A stretch of DNA of 64,000 nt, taken from assembly GCA_016125475.1 (NCBI GenBank), contig WGLR01000013.1, forward strand, positions 1 through 64,000. The letters are read 5' to 3'. Below, in pieces: positions 55,128 to 63,258 of the stretch. Numbering within the stretch: position 1 is the first letter of the stretch; each line of letters starts with the position of its first letter. The DNA is from Betaproteobacteria bacterium (lineage in GTDB: Bacteria > Pseudomonadota > Gammaproteobacteria > Burkholderiales > Ga0077523). A program made the translations under genes and the position numbers. A model generated the notes under the pieces. It ran no database searches. It was not told where the DNA came from and saw nothing but the letters and a program-made list of their open reading frames with translations.

Positions 55128-55163
55128 GCCCCGGTTCGATTCCGGCGGACCCCCGCGTCGGCC

Positions 55164-56744
55164 TCACGCGGCATCGGCGCTGTCCGCACGGGACCGTTCA
55201 CGCTCGACGAGCTCACGGCGCAGGATCTTGCCGGAGGGCGATTTCGGGATCGATTCGACCACCTCGATCAGCCGGATCTTCTTGTAAGGCGCCACGTGTC
55301 CCGCGACGAAGTCGAGGATCGCGGACGGCTCGACCGGCGACTTGAGCACGACGAAGGCCTTGGGCACTTCGCCGGTTTCCTCGTCGGGGCTGGGAATCAC
55401 GGCGGCGTCGGCGATCGCGGGATGCCGCAGCAGCACCGCCTCGAGCTCCGCGGGCGCCACCTGGTAGCCGTTGTGCTTGATGAGCTCCTTCACGCGGTCG
55501 ACGATGTAGAAGTTCCCGTCCTCGTCCACGCGCGCGACGTCCCCCGTGCGGAGCCAGCCGTCTGGCAGCAGCATTTCGCGCGTCGCGTCCGGGCGCTTGA
55601 AATACCCCTTCATCACGTTCGGACCGCGCATCCAGAGCTCGCCGCGTTCGTTCACGCCGACGTCCCCGCCGGTCGCGGGGTCCACGAGGCGGGCCTCCAT
55701 GTTGGGCCAGCACTGCCCGACCGAACCGGTCCGGACGGAATCGGTGCCCTCGCGGTTGGTGATCGAGGCGCCCGCGAACTCGGTCATTCCGTAGCCCTGC
55801 ATCACGCTGCAGCCAAGGCGCTCCGAACAGGCACGTTCCACCTCGGCGCCGAGCGGGGCCGCCCCGCAGCCGATCTGGCGCAGGCTGGACAGGTCGTAGT
55901 CGTCCACGGCCGGATGCTTCGCGAGACCGAGCACGATGGGCGGCACGAGGGGCGCGTTGTTCACCCGGTACTTCTGCACGCACTCGAGGAACTGCACGAA
56001 GTCGAATCGCGGCATCGAGACGAGCGTGGCGCCATTGCGCAGGCCGTGCAGCAGGATGAGCACCATGCCGTAGATGTGATAGAACGGCAGCACCGCGATC
56101 GCGACATCCTCCTCGCTGCGCGCGAGCACGGCGTTCGCCTGGCACAGCTGGGCAACGAGGTTGCCGTGCGTCAGCATCACGCCCTTGGGAAGACCGCTCG
56201 TGCCGCTCGAGTAGGGAAGTGCGGCGAGGTCCTCGCGCGGGCGGAAGGCGATCGCGGGCGCGGGGCCGGCCTCGGCCAGCAATGTGTCGAACGACGTCGT
56301 TCCCGTCGCGTCGCCGATCGTGAAGATCTCGCGCACCGACGTTCCGCGCGCGGCTTCCACGCAGCGCTCCGCGAGGGCGGGCACGGTGAGTAGGAAACCC
56401 GCTCCGGTCTCCTCGAGCTGGTGCGCGATCTCCTCGACCGTGTAGAGGGGGTTCATCGTCGTGACCGTACCCCCGGCCCGTGTGACGCCCAGGAACGCCG
56501 TCGCGTATTCGGGGACGTTCGGGCTGCACACCGCGAAGACGTCGCCCTTGCGCAGGCCCCGGGTGGTGAGCGCACCGGCCAGCCGCGTGACGTCGTCGCG
56601 CAGGCGCGCGTAGGTGAGCGTGCGGCCCGACGGGGCGTCGACGATCGCGGGGCGCTCCCCGAACGCGTCGAAGCGTGCGAGCACCAGCTCGTGCAGCGGG
56701 ATGTCCGGAATGGTCACGTCGGCGAACGGGCTGCGGTGAAGCAT
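55164..56744 (-). CDS. Acyl-CoA ligase of the 4-coumarate/medium-chain type
   Basis: The 526-residue ANL-family protein starts at ATG 56744 with GGGAGGAG upstream. AMP-binding motif YSSGTSGLPKGVMLTHGN, GYGMTEFAG, and the hinge GWLRTGDVARVDEDGNFYIVDR are intact, and the C-terminal Lys is in PKSPSGKILRRE. The sequence pattern (MNPLYTVEEIAHQLEETGA, YQVAPAELEAVLLRHPAI) is close to 4-coumarate-CoA ligases, which activate aromatic or medium-chain acids. It is followed by the alpha/beta hydrolase gene on the same strand, perhaps a degradation unit. Confidence 0.93.
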   Translation of the reverse strand: MLHRSPFADVTIPDIPLHELVLARFDAFGERPAIVDAPSGRTLTYARLRDDVTRLAGALTTRGLRKGDVFAVCSPNVPEYATAFLGVTRAGGTVTTMNPLYTVEEIAHQLEETGAGFLLTVPALAERCVEAARGTSVREIFTIGDATGTTSFDTLLAEAGPAPAIAFRPREDLAALPYSSGTSGLPKGVMLTHGNLVAQLCQANAVLARSEEDVAIAVLPFYHIYGMVLILLHGLRNGATLVSMPRFDFVQFLECVQKYRVNNAPLVPPIVLGLAKHPAVDDYDLSSLRQIGCGAAPLGAEVERACSERLGCSVMQGYGMTEFAGASITNREGTDSVRTGSVGQCWPNMEARLVDPATGGDVGVNERGELWMRGPNVMKGYFKRPDATREMLLPDGWLRTGDVARVDEDGNFYIVDRVKELIKHNGYQVAPAELEAVLLRHPAIADAAVIPSPDEETGEVPKAFVVLKSPVEPSAILDFVAGHVAPYKKIRLIEVVESIPKSPSGKILRRELVERERSRADSADAA

Positions 56745-56787
56745 CTTCTCCTCCCTTTCCTGGTCGCCGGTCGGGGCGCCGGCGCTG

Positions 56788-57351
56788 TCAGTCGTGTTCG
56801 ACGTGCGAGGTGGCGCGCCCCATCGGTTCTATCGTGCCCATGTGGAACCGGTAGAGCCCCCGCGCGCGGTCCGCGAAGTAGTGGTGCAGCGTGTTCCTCA
56901 CCGTCATGAACGCGAGCTCGTCCCAGGGGATCTCCGCTTCGGTCACGAGCCGGGTCTCGAGGGTTTCGGTGCCCGGCGAGAAGTCCAGGTCCACGAGGCG
57001 CGCGCGGAACAGCATGTAGACCTGGTTGATGTGGGGGATGTTGTAGACGGCGTAGAGCCCCGAGATGTCGACGCGCGCGTTGGCTTCCTCGAGCGTTTCG
57101 CGCGCGGCACCCTGCGCGGTGGTTTCGCCGTTCTCCATGAAGCCGGCGGGCACGGTCCAGTAACCGAGACGCGGTTCGATCGCGCGCTTGCACAGCAGGA
57201 TGCGGTCTTCCCACTCCGCGATGCAGCCCACGACGAGTTTCGGGTTCTCGTAGTGGATGGTCCCGCACGAGTCGCACACCCAGCGGGGCAGATTGTCGCC
57301 GTCGGGAATCCGTCTCGACACGGTGGCGCCGCATTGGCTGCAGAAATTCAT
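56788..57351 (-). CDS. NUDIX hydrolase with N-terminal zinc ribbon
   Basis: ATG 57351 gives 187 residues; the frame extends 15 codons upstream without a good ribosome site. The zinc ribbon is CSQCG plus CDSCG (residues about 4-30). The Nudix box is [23 protein letters not shown] with the Mg-binding EE pair. Combined zinc ribbon and Nudix resembles NADH pyrophosphatase NudC-like and ADP-ribose hydrolases, but the family-specific SQPWPFP motif of NudC is not present. The stop codon is 43 bases before the acyl-CoA ligase start on the same strand. Confidence 0.9.
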   Translation of the reverse strand: MNFCSQCGATVSRRIPDGDNLPRWVCDSCGTIHYENPKLVVGCIAEWEDRILLCKRAIEPRLGYWTVPAGFMENGETTAQGAARETLEEANARVDISGLYAVYNIPHINQVYMLFRARLVDLDFSPGTETLETRLVTEAEIPWDELAFMTVRNTLHHYFADRARGLYRFHMGTIEPMGRATSHVEHD

Positions 57352-57574
57352 GGTTCCGGACAGGTCTCGCGTTCCGTTCGAAGTGCTGCCTGGCATGGCC
57401 GCGGGTCCCGGTTCGTGCGCGGGACCATGGCCGGCTCATTCAGGATTATCTCCGAAAGACTCGCCCGCGACATCGTCGCGCGAGCGGGCCCGGCTGGCAG
57501 CGCAACACGGGCACCGCCCCCGGCAGTCGCAGCGGGAAGGCTTAGAATCGGCATCTCCCTGACGCCACGCTTCC

Positions 57575-58630
57575 ATGAGACCCGCACACGTCGCAGCCGT
57601 TCTCGCGCGCGAGTTCGAGACCGCTTCCGAAGGATTGCACACGCCCGTGATGCTGTGGGGGCCGCCGGGCGTCGGCAAGAGCGATATCGTCCGCGACCTG
57701 GCTGCCGCCGCCGGGGTCGGGCTCGTCGACCTGCGACTCTCGCAGCTGGAGCCCACGGATCTCCGCGGCATCCCGTTCCGCGAAGGTCGCGTGGTCGAGT
57801 GGTCGGTGCCGACGATGCTTCCCGAAGCAACCCGCCACGGCGAACGGGGCATCCTGTTCCTCGACGAGATCAATGCGGCCGCTCCCACCGTCGCGGCGGC
57901 GGCCTACCAGCTGATCCTCGATCGCCGGCTCGGCGACTACGCCGTGCCGCCTGCGTGGGTGATCTTCGCGGCCGGGAACCGTCAGGGCGATCGTGGCGTG
58001 ACCTACGCGATGCCCGCCCCGCTCGCGAACCGGTTCACGCACTACGAACTCGAGCCCGACATCGACGACTGGGTGGCGTGGGCCCATTCCGCCGGTGTCG
58101 ACGCGCGGGTCATCGCGTTCCTGAGGTTTCGCCCGGAACGGCTGTTCGATTTCGATCCGTCGCGCACGCCGATCGCGTTCCCGTCCCCGCGGACGTGGGA
58201 ATACGCTCACCGTGCCATTGCCAAGTTCGGCGAGCGGCCCGACCTGCTGCTCGAAGGCCTGCAGGCCTGCGTGGGGCAGGTTGCCGGCGCGGAACTGAAG
58301 GCGTTCATGGATCACATGGCGCGGCTTCCGGACGTCGACGCGATCCTTCGCGGCGAGGCGCAGCCGATGCCCGAGACCGTCGATCTCCAGTACGGCGTCG
58401 CGTCGGCGCTCGTGCGCCGCATCACGCGGGCGCTTCGGCCCCACGAACAGCGTGACGCGTGCGTGAGGGTGCTGGACTACGCGCGCCGGTTCCCGCAGCG
58501 CGAGATGGGGGTGATGCTGGTCGCGGACCTGCAACGCGCGATCGGCCGGCCGCTCATCGACGTGCCGCAGTTCGGTGAGTGGGCGGAGAGCCTCGGGGAA
58601 CTCGTCGTGCCGGAACGGGGGAGGACGTGA
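57575..58630 (+). CDS. MoxR-family AAA+ ATPase
   Basis: The 351-residue ATPase has Walker A (MLWGPPGVGKSDIV), Walker B (GILFLDEINAA), the sensor-1 Asn (FAAGNRQGD) and the arginine-finger region (PAPLANRFTHYEL). PTDLRGIPFREGRVVEW is typical of the MoxR group. TAGAAT at 57543-57548 may be its -10. The stop overlaps the GTG start of the next gene (GTGA), so the ATPase and the VWA-domain protein are translationally coupled. MoxR/VWA pairs are thought to act as chaperones that insert metals or cofactors into target proteins; no target is identifiable here. Confidence 0.9.
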   Translation: MRPAHVAAVLAREFETASEGLHTPVMLWGPPGVGKSDIVRDLAAAAGVGLVDLRLSQLEPTDLRGIPFREGRVVEWSVPTMLPEATRHGERGILFLDEINAAAPTVAAAAYQLILDRRLGDYAVPPAWVIFAAGNRQGDRGVTYAMPAPLANRFTHYELEPDIDDWVAWAHSAGVDARVIAFLRFRPERLFDFDPSRTPIAFPSPRTWEYAHRAIAKFGERPDLLLEGLQACVGQVAGAELKAFMDHMARLPDVDAILRGEAQPMPETVDLQYGVASALVRRITRALRPHEQRDACVRVLDYARRFPQREMGVMLVADLQRAIGRPLIDVPQFGEWAESLGELVVPERGRT

Positions 58631-59946
58631 CCGCCTGTCCGGACGAGTCCGGCCGGCCGCAGGCGGAACAGCCCCGGGCGTGCCTGTTCGCCAGAATTGC
58701 TGCCGCACGCGCGCGCCTCGTGCTCGAACGCCCGTTCGTCGGCACGCTCGCGCTGCACCTCGAGCCCGCCGCGGCCGATCCGGCGTGGTGCGACACGGTG
58801 GCGACCGACGGGCGCCGATTCTGGTTCAACCCGTCCTTCGTCGCCGCACTTCCGGCCGACGCACTCGGCTTCTGGCTCGCGCACGTCACGATGCACTGTG
58901 CGCTCGGCCACTTCACCCGGCGTGGCCACCGGCTCGTCCGGCGCTGGGACATCGCGTGCGATCACGCGGTCAATCTTCTGCTGCGCGCCGACGGGTTCAC
59001 GCTTCCGGCCGGCGCGCTCGCAGATCCGGCGTTCGACGGACTCCCGGCGGAGGCGATCTATCCGCTGATTCCCGAAGACACGGCCGATCGACCGGGGGAT
59101 CGCCATGCGGGCGGAGGTGGCGGGCTGTCGGGCTATCTCGGCGAGGCGTCCCGCCCACCGTCACGCGGCGAGGTCGTCGTGGGGGAACCGCGGCCCGGCA
59201 CGCCGGACGACGGTGCCGGGCACGAAGCGGATCCGGACGCGTGGGACGATGCCGGCCACGAACGCAGGCGCTCGTCACCGACCGAACCACGCGACACGCT
59301 GGTCGGGGCGGCGGCGGATCTGCGGGCGAACGAGGAAGCGTGGCGCGCGCGCCTGGCCGCGGCGGCGCAGGCAGCACGGGAGGCAGGGCGTCTCGGCCGC
59401 TCGTGGGACAGGGTGCTCGAATCGCTCATCGCACCTTCGCTGCCGTGGCGCGCGCTGCTCGCGCGATTCATCGCTTCCGCGGCACGCGAGGACTACACGT
59501 TCCAGCGTCCGCCGCGCCGGGACGCTGCAGCGATCCTGCCCCGGCTCGCGCGCGGCAGCATGCGGATCGTCGCGGCGCTCGACACGAGTGGTTCCATCAC
59601 GCCCGCCGAACTCGGCGAGTTCGCAGCGGAACTCGACGCACTGAAGGCGCAGGTACGCGCGGAACTTACCATTCACGCGTGCGACGAGCGACTCGACGAT
59701 TCAGGGCCGTGGCACTTCGGGCCGTGGGACCCGGTGGTGCTGCCCGGCCATCTGTCCGGTGGCGGCGGGACCCGCTTCACGCCGCTGTTCGAATGGGTCG
59801 AGACCGAACACGTCGTGCCGGACGTGCTGGTCTATTTCACGGACGCGTTCGGCGAGTTTCCGCCCGAGCCGCCGCCCTATCCCGTCCTCTGGCTCGTCAA
59901 GGGCCGCGGCGAGGTGCCGTTCGGGGAACGCATCCAGCTCAACTGA
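58627..59946 (+). CDS. DUF2201 protein: degenerate metallopeptidase-like and VWA-like domains
   Basis: GTG 58627 follows GGGGGAGGAC and overlaps the MoxR stop by four bases, giving 439 residues. Residues about 60-140 correspond to DUF2201_N: AHVTMHCALGHFTRR fits the HExxH pattern except that Val replaces Glu. A poorly ordered Gly/Pro/Asp-rich stretch (about 150-225) follows. The C-terminal VWA-like domain has the MIDAS residues DTSGSI (about residue 320), GGTRFTPLF and FTDAFGEFP. The partner is probably the MoxR ATPase. Loss of the catalytic Glu implies a binding rather than proteolytic role. Confidence 0.85.
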   Translation: MTACPDESGRPQAEQPRACLFARIAAARARLVLERPFVGTLALHLEPAAADPAWCDTVATDGRRFWFNPSFVAALPADALGFWLAHVTMHCALGHFTRRGHRLVRRWDIACDHAVNLLLRADGFTLPAGALADPAFDGLPAEAIYPLIPEDTADRPGDRHAGGGGGLSGYLGEASRPPSRGEVVVGEPRPGTPDDGAGHEADPDAWDDAGHERRRSSPTEPRDTLVGAAADLRANEEAWRARLAAAAQAAREAGRLGRSWDRVLESLIAPSLPWRALLARFIASAAREDYTFQRPPRRDAAAILPRLARGSMRIVAALDTSGSITPAELGEFAAELDALKAQVRAELTIHACDERLDDSGPWHFGPWDPVVLPGHLSGGGGTRFTPLFEWVETEHVVPDVLVYFTDAFGEFPPEPPPYPVLWLVKGRGEVPFGERIQLN

Positions 59947-60087
59947 GCGCCGGCACACGCCGGGTCCGGCCGGGGGCCGACTGTCGTACCATCGTCACGC
60001 GTCGGAAGTACCTGCCGGAATGCACTCACCGGCGGGCACGCGTCGCGAGCAACTTCGCGCCCCGCGCACGATGGGAGGAGGGGCATC

Positions 60088-60750
60088 ATGAAGCGTGCAC
60101 TGCTGATCGTCCTTGCGCTGCTGTCGGGGGTCGCCTCGGGAGGCGAGACCGGGCATTTCGAAGGCCGTGTCGTCGTGGAGTGGCTGGACGACGACCCCTT
60201 CGTGCCGATGATGCGGCTCGTGGAGGATTTCTCGTTCGTCGAGGTCGCGGGCCGCACGTGGCGCGTCCCGCGCGGGGCGCTGCTCGACGAGCGGGCGATG
60301 CCCCCGCTGTTCCGGGACCTCGTCGGATCGCCGTTGGAGGGCGGCTTCCGGAAGTCGGCGCTCGTGTACGGTTACGCGACGCAGACGATGCACGAACCCT
60401 GGCAGGACGCCCAGCGCATGTTCTTCGACGCGGCACTCGCCGAGGGCGTGGACGCCCCCGACGCGAAGGCCATGTACCTCGTGCTCCACGCACAGGGATC
60501 GCGCTGGGAGGTCGCCGGGTCACGCTGCTACGGCACCTGCCACGGCAGGACGCGGCCGCTCGTCTGGCGTCCCGTCGTGGACGAAGCGAAGCTCCGGGAT
60601 CTCCTGCTCTGGGTGCGCGCCGGCAACCCCGGCCTCGGCGAGATCGAAGACCGGGCCCGGCCCGTGATCCTGGAGCGCGGGCCGCACATCTTTCCGCGCG
60701 CGCCGTGCTTCGACGATTCCGGCGGCCGACACGTCCGCGTCCACTGCTGA
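60088..60750 (+). CDS. Exported DUF1353-like protein
   Basis: ATG 60088 follows GGGAGGAGGGG and yields 220 residues with a signal peptide (MKRALLIVLALLSGVASG). The central part (FSFVEVAGRTWRVPRGALLD, RKSALVYGYATQTM, AQRMFFDAALAEGVDAPDAKAMYLVL) resembles DUF1353, a small predicted hydrolase-like family common in phages and bacteria. The C-terminal 75 residues contain three Cys (CYGTC and one near the end) that could form disulfides, consistent with periplasmic location. Function unknown. It is monocistronic and is followed by the REPIN-like repeat. Confidence 0.72.
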   Translation: MKRALLIVLALLSGVASGGETGHFEGRVVVEWLDDDPFVPMMRLVEDFSFVEVAGRTWRVPRGALLDERAMPPLFRDLVGSPLEGGFRKSALVYGYATQTMHEPWQDAQRMFFDAALAEGVDAPDAKAMYLVLHAQGSRWEVAGSRCYGTCHGRTRPLVWRPVVDEAKLRDLLLWVRAGNPGLGEIEDRARPVILERGPHIFPRAPCFDDSGGRHVRVHC

Positions 60751-60776
60751 AGGCGACCCGCACCCCACCCGGGAAA

Positions 60777-60802
60777 GGGGTCAGGCCTGCGTTGTTGTAT
60801 TG
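60777..60802. repeat. Solitary REP-like sequence copy
   Basis: GGGGTCAGGCCTGCGTTG followed by TTGTATTG matches the ends of the adjacent REPIN-like element at 60819-60933 (shared core GGGTCAGGCYTGCG). It lies in direct orientation to the left end, 41 bases upstream of it. Confidence 0.7.
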
Positions 60803-60818
60803 CGGGTGACTTCCGTCC

Positions 60819-60933
60819 GGGTCAGGCTTGCGTTCCTGTATTTTCGCGACGACCAGCCGCGGCGCGGCATGCGCCCGTGGGCGGGTCGCCTCGTCGACGG
60901 GCGTCCGAAAACGCAATTCCGCAAGCCTGACCC
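60819..60933. repeat. REPIN-like inverted repeat element, 115 bases
   Basis: The left arm (60819-60846) begins GGGTCAGGCTTGCGTTCC, and the right arm (60906-60933) is its inverted copy; 22 of 28 positions match, the first 14 perfectly. The interior folds imperfectly with CGACGA (60847-60852) facing TCGTCG (60891-60896). Two inverted REPs flanking a short spacer are typical of REPINs, which are mobilised by RAYT transposases encoded elsewhere. It lies between convergent genes, where it could also stabilise or end transcripts. Confidence 0.75.
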
Positions 60934-60952
60934 CGATGTGGGTTTTTGCAGG

Positions 60953-62497
60953 TCAGTCGATGCGGAACTCGATGAGCATCGGACCGCGGCGGGCGCACGC
61001 GGACGCGAAGACATCCGCGAAGCCTTCGAGCGTGTCCACGTGCGTGGCTTCCACACCCATGCTCTGCGCGAGCTTCACCCAGTCGAGCGTGGGGCGCGCG
61101 AGATCGAACAGTTCGTTCGAGGCGTGTCCGGGCTGTGCCCCGACCGCGAGCAGTTCGCCGTGAAGGATCTTGTAGATGCGGTTCGCGAACACGACGTTGA
61201 TCACGTCGAGTTTCTCGCGAGCCTGGGTCCAGAGTGCCTGGGGGCTGTACATGCCGGCGCCGTCGGCCTGCAGGCAGACGACCTTCCTGTCCGGTGCGGC
61301 GATCGCCGCACCCGTCGCGCACGGGAAGCCGTGGCCGATCGCGCCTCCCGTGATCTGCAGCCAGTCGTGGGGCGCCGCGCCGAAGGTGGGCGGGAAGAGG
61401 GCCCGACCGGACGTGACGCCGTCCTCCGCGACGATGCAGTGCTCGGGGAGGAGCGCGGCGATCGTGCTCGCGAACGCTTCCGGTGCGAAGGGTCCGCGAA
61501 CGATCTCCGGTTTCACGGGTGCGTCGGGCATCGGCACTTCGGCGGGCGCGCCGAGCTCGTCGGCCAGCCATTCGAGCGCCGCCACGGCGTCCTGTTCCGG
61601 CCGCGCGAGCACGTGTACCGACGCGTCGGGCGGGTACAGCAGGCTGGGCTTGCCCGGGTAGGCGAAGAACGCCGTGGGCGGCTTCGCGCCCACGAGCACG
61701 ACGTGTCGCGTGCCCTCGAGCACCTTGCGCGCGCTGTCGACCACGTAGGGGATCCTGTCCACGGCGGGGCGGCCCCGTCCGCGCGCCATGCGCGGGATCT
61801 GCGTGGGCGTGCGCAGCTGTGCGCCCGTCGCGTGGCGGATGCGGTGGGCCGCGCGCAGGCCGGCCTCGCCGAGGGCCTGGCCGGACAGCACGATCAGCGT
61901 CTGCTCGCCGCTGCGCAGCACGCGCTCGACGTTCCGCAGCGTTTCGGGTGCGACGGCGTTGCGCGGCGGCACGCTCAGGGCTTCGGTCACTCGCCCGCCG
62001 TCGCCCCAGGCGGTGTCCGCCGGCAGGATCAGCGTCGCGATCTGCCCGGGCGGGGTCATCGCGGCCTGCACGGCCGCGGCGCCGTCGTCGCCGATGCCGG
62101 TCGACGTCGTCCCGGTGCGGACCCAGTGCGAGACCGCCCGAGCGAGACCCTCGGTGTCCGCCGTGAGCGGGGCGTCGTAGGGCCGGTGATACGTCGCGTG
62201 GTCGCCCACGATGTTGACCATCGGAGAGTGGGCCCGTCGCGCGTTGTGCACGTTCGCGATGCCGTTCGCGAATCCCGGTCCGCAGTGCAGCAGGGTCGCG
62301 GCCGGCTTTCCCGCCATGCGCGCGTAACCGTCGGCGCACCCCGTCACGATGGTCTCGGCAAGGCCCAGGACGCACCGCATCCCCTCGACCCGGTCGAGGG
62401 CCGCGACGAAGTGCATCTCGGACGTGCCGGGATTTGCAAAACAGGTGTCGACCCCGCTCGCGAGCAACGTGCGGACGAGACTTTCGGCTCCGTTCAT
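60953..62497 (-). CDS. Acetolactate synthase large-subunit-like ThDP enzyme
   Basis: The 514-residue protein has the thiamin diphosphate signatures: LAETIVTGCADGYARM with the catalytic Glu, GPGFANGIANVHNA, and the C-terminal LQADGAGMYSPQALWTQA with the GDG-like Mg/ThDP motif (here ADG) followed by ANRIYKIL. It is shorter than IlvB and lacks a FAD-typical middle domain pattern, as in the subgroup annotated acetolactate synthase-like or benzoylformate decarboxylase-like. Its ATG overlaps the sfsA stop (ATGA), so it is expressed with that gene. Substrate unknown. Confidence 0.85.
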   Translation of the reverse strand: MNGAESLVRTLLASGVDTCFANPGTSEMHFVAALDRVEGMRCVLGLAETIVTGCADGYARMAGKPAATLLHCGPGFANGIANVHNARRAHSPMVNIVGDHATYHRPYDAPLTADTEGLARAVSHWVRTGTTSTGIGDDGAAAVQAAMTPPGQIATLILPADTAWGDGGRVTEALSVPPRNAVAPETLRNVERVLRSGEQTLIVLSGQALGEAGLRAAHRIRHATGAQLRTPTQIPRMARGRGRPAVDRIPYVVDSARKVLEGTRHVVLVGAKPPTAFFAYPGKPSLLYPPDASVHVLARPEQDAVAALEWLADELGAPAEVPMPDAPVKPEIVRGPFAPEAFASTIAALLPEHCIVAEDGVTSGRALFPPTFGAAPHDWLQITGGAIGHGFPCATGAAIAAPDRKVVCLQADGAGMYSPQALWTQAREKLDVINVVFANRIYKILHGELLAVGAQPGHASNELFDLARPTLDWVKLAQSMGVEATHVDTLEGFADVFASACARRGPMLIEFRID

Positions 62498-63258
62498 GGC
62501 CTGTTTCCCGATGCAGATGAATCGTGAAGGCTAGCATGCGCCGCCCCCTCGGGGCACACGACGCGCAACCCCGCGACGAGATCGATGCCGGCACGGGACA
62601 CGTCCGCGCCCATCGCGTAGACCTCGACGCCGGCCGCGAGCGCGTCTCGCAGCGTCCGTCCGTAGACCGGATCGATGGTGTCCGCAGGCCTGACCTCGAC
62701 CACGTCCGCGCGCTGCACGCAGAACACGAGGGCGGCACGATCGCCACGTGCGACGCGGGCCACGAGTTCGCGCAGGTGCTTCGTGCCCCGGGTGCTGACC
62801 GCGTCGGGAAAGAGCGCGATTCCGTTCTCGACCGCCGCCGTCACGTTCTTCACTTCCACGTAGCAGTCCGGCCGCCCGGGACCCTGCAGCAACAGGTCGA
62901 TGCGGCTCCGTTCCTCGCCGTAGGGGACCTCCGCGCGTGTCTGAGCATGGCCCGCGAGCGCGGGAATCCTCCCGGCCCGGATGGCCTCGCACACGAGCGT
63001 GTTCGCGCGGTGCGTGTTGATGCCGACCAGCGTTCCGTCCCGCAGCTCCGTCAGTTCCCATCGGTACGCGCACTTGCGCGCGGGTGACGGGTCGTGCGCG
63101 AGCCAGACTTCGGAGCCGGACCCGGCGACTCCCAGCATGGATCCCGTGTTCGGGCAGTGGGCGGTGACGGTCTCGCCGGAATCGAGCAGGACATCCGCGA
63201 GGAATCGCCTGTAACGCGCGAGCAGTCGCCCCCGGACGAGCGGCTTCTCAAACCTCAA
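62494..63258 (-). CDS. sfsA: Sugar fermentation stimulation protein SfsA
   Basis: The 254-residue protein starts at TTG 63258, inside the end of the upstream GNAT-like gene, with AAGGA about ten bases before. SfsA motifs are clear: RYRRFLADVLLDSGETVTAHCPNTGSM, YRWELTE, GINTHRANTLV and the nuclease-like core YVEVKNVTAA. SfsA binds DNA and has a PD-(D/E)XK-like fold; it was named for effects on maltose utilisation in E. coli. It overlaps the ThDP enzyme gene by four bases. Confidence 0.93.
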   Translation of the reverse strand: MRFEKPLVRGRLLARYRRFLADVLLDSGETVTAHCPNTGSMLGVAGSGSEVWLAHDPSPARKCAYRWELTELRDGTLVGINTHRANTLVCEAIRAGRIPALAGHAQTRAEVPYGEERSRIDLLLQGPGRPDCYVEVKNVTAAVENGIALFPDAVSTRGTKHLRELVARVARGDRAALVFCVQRADVVEVRPADTIDPVYGRTLRDALAAGVEVYAMGADVSRAGIDLVAGLRVVCPEGAAHASLHDSSASGNRP

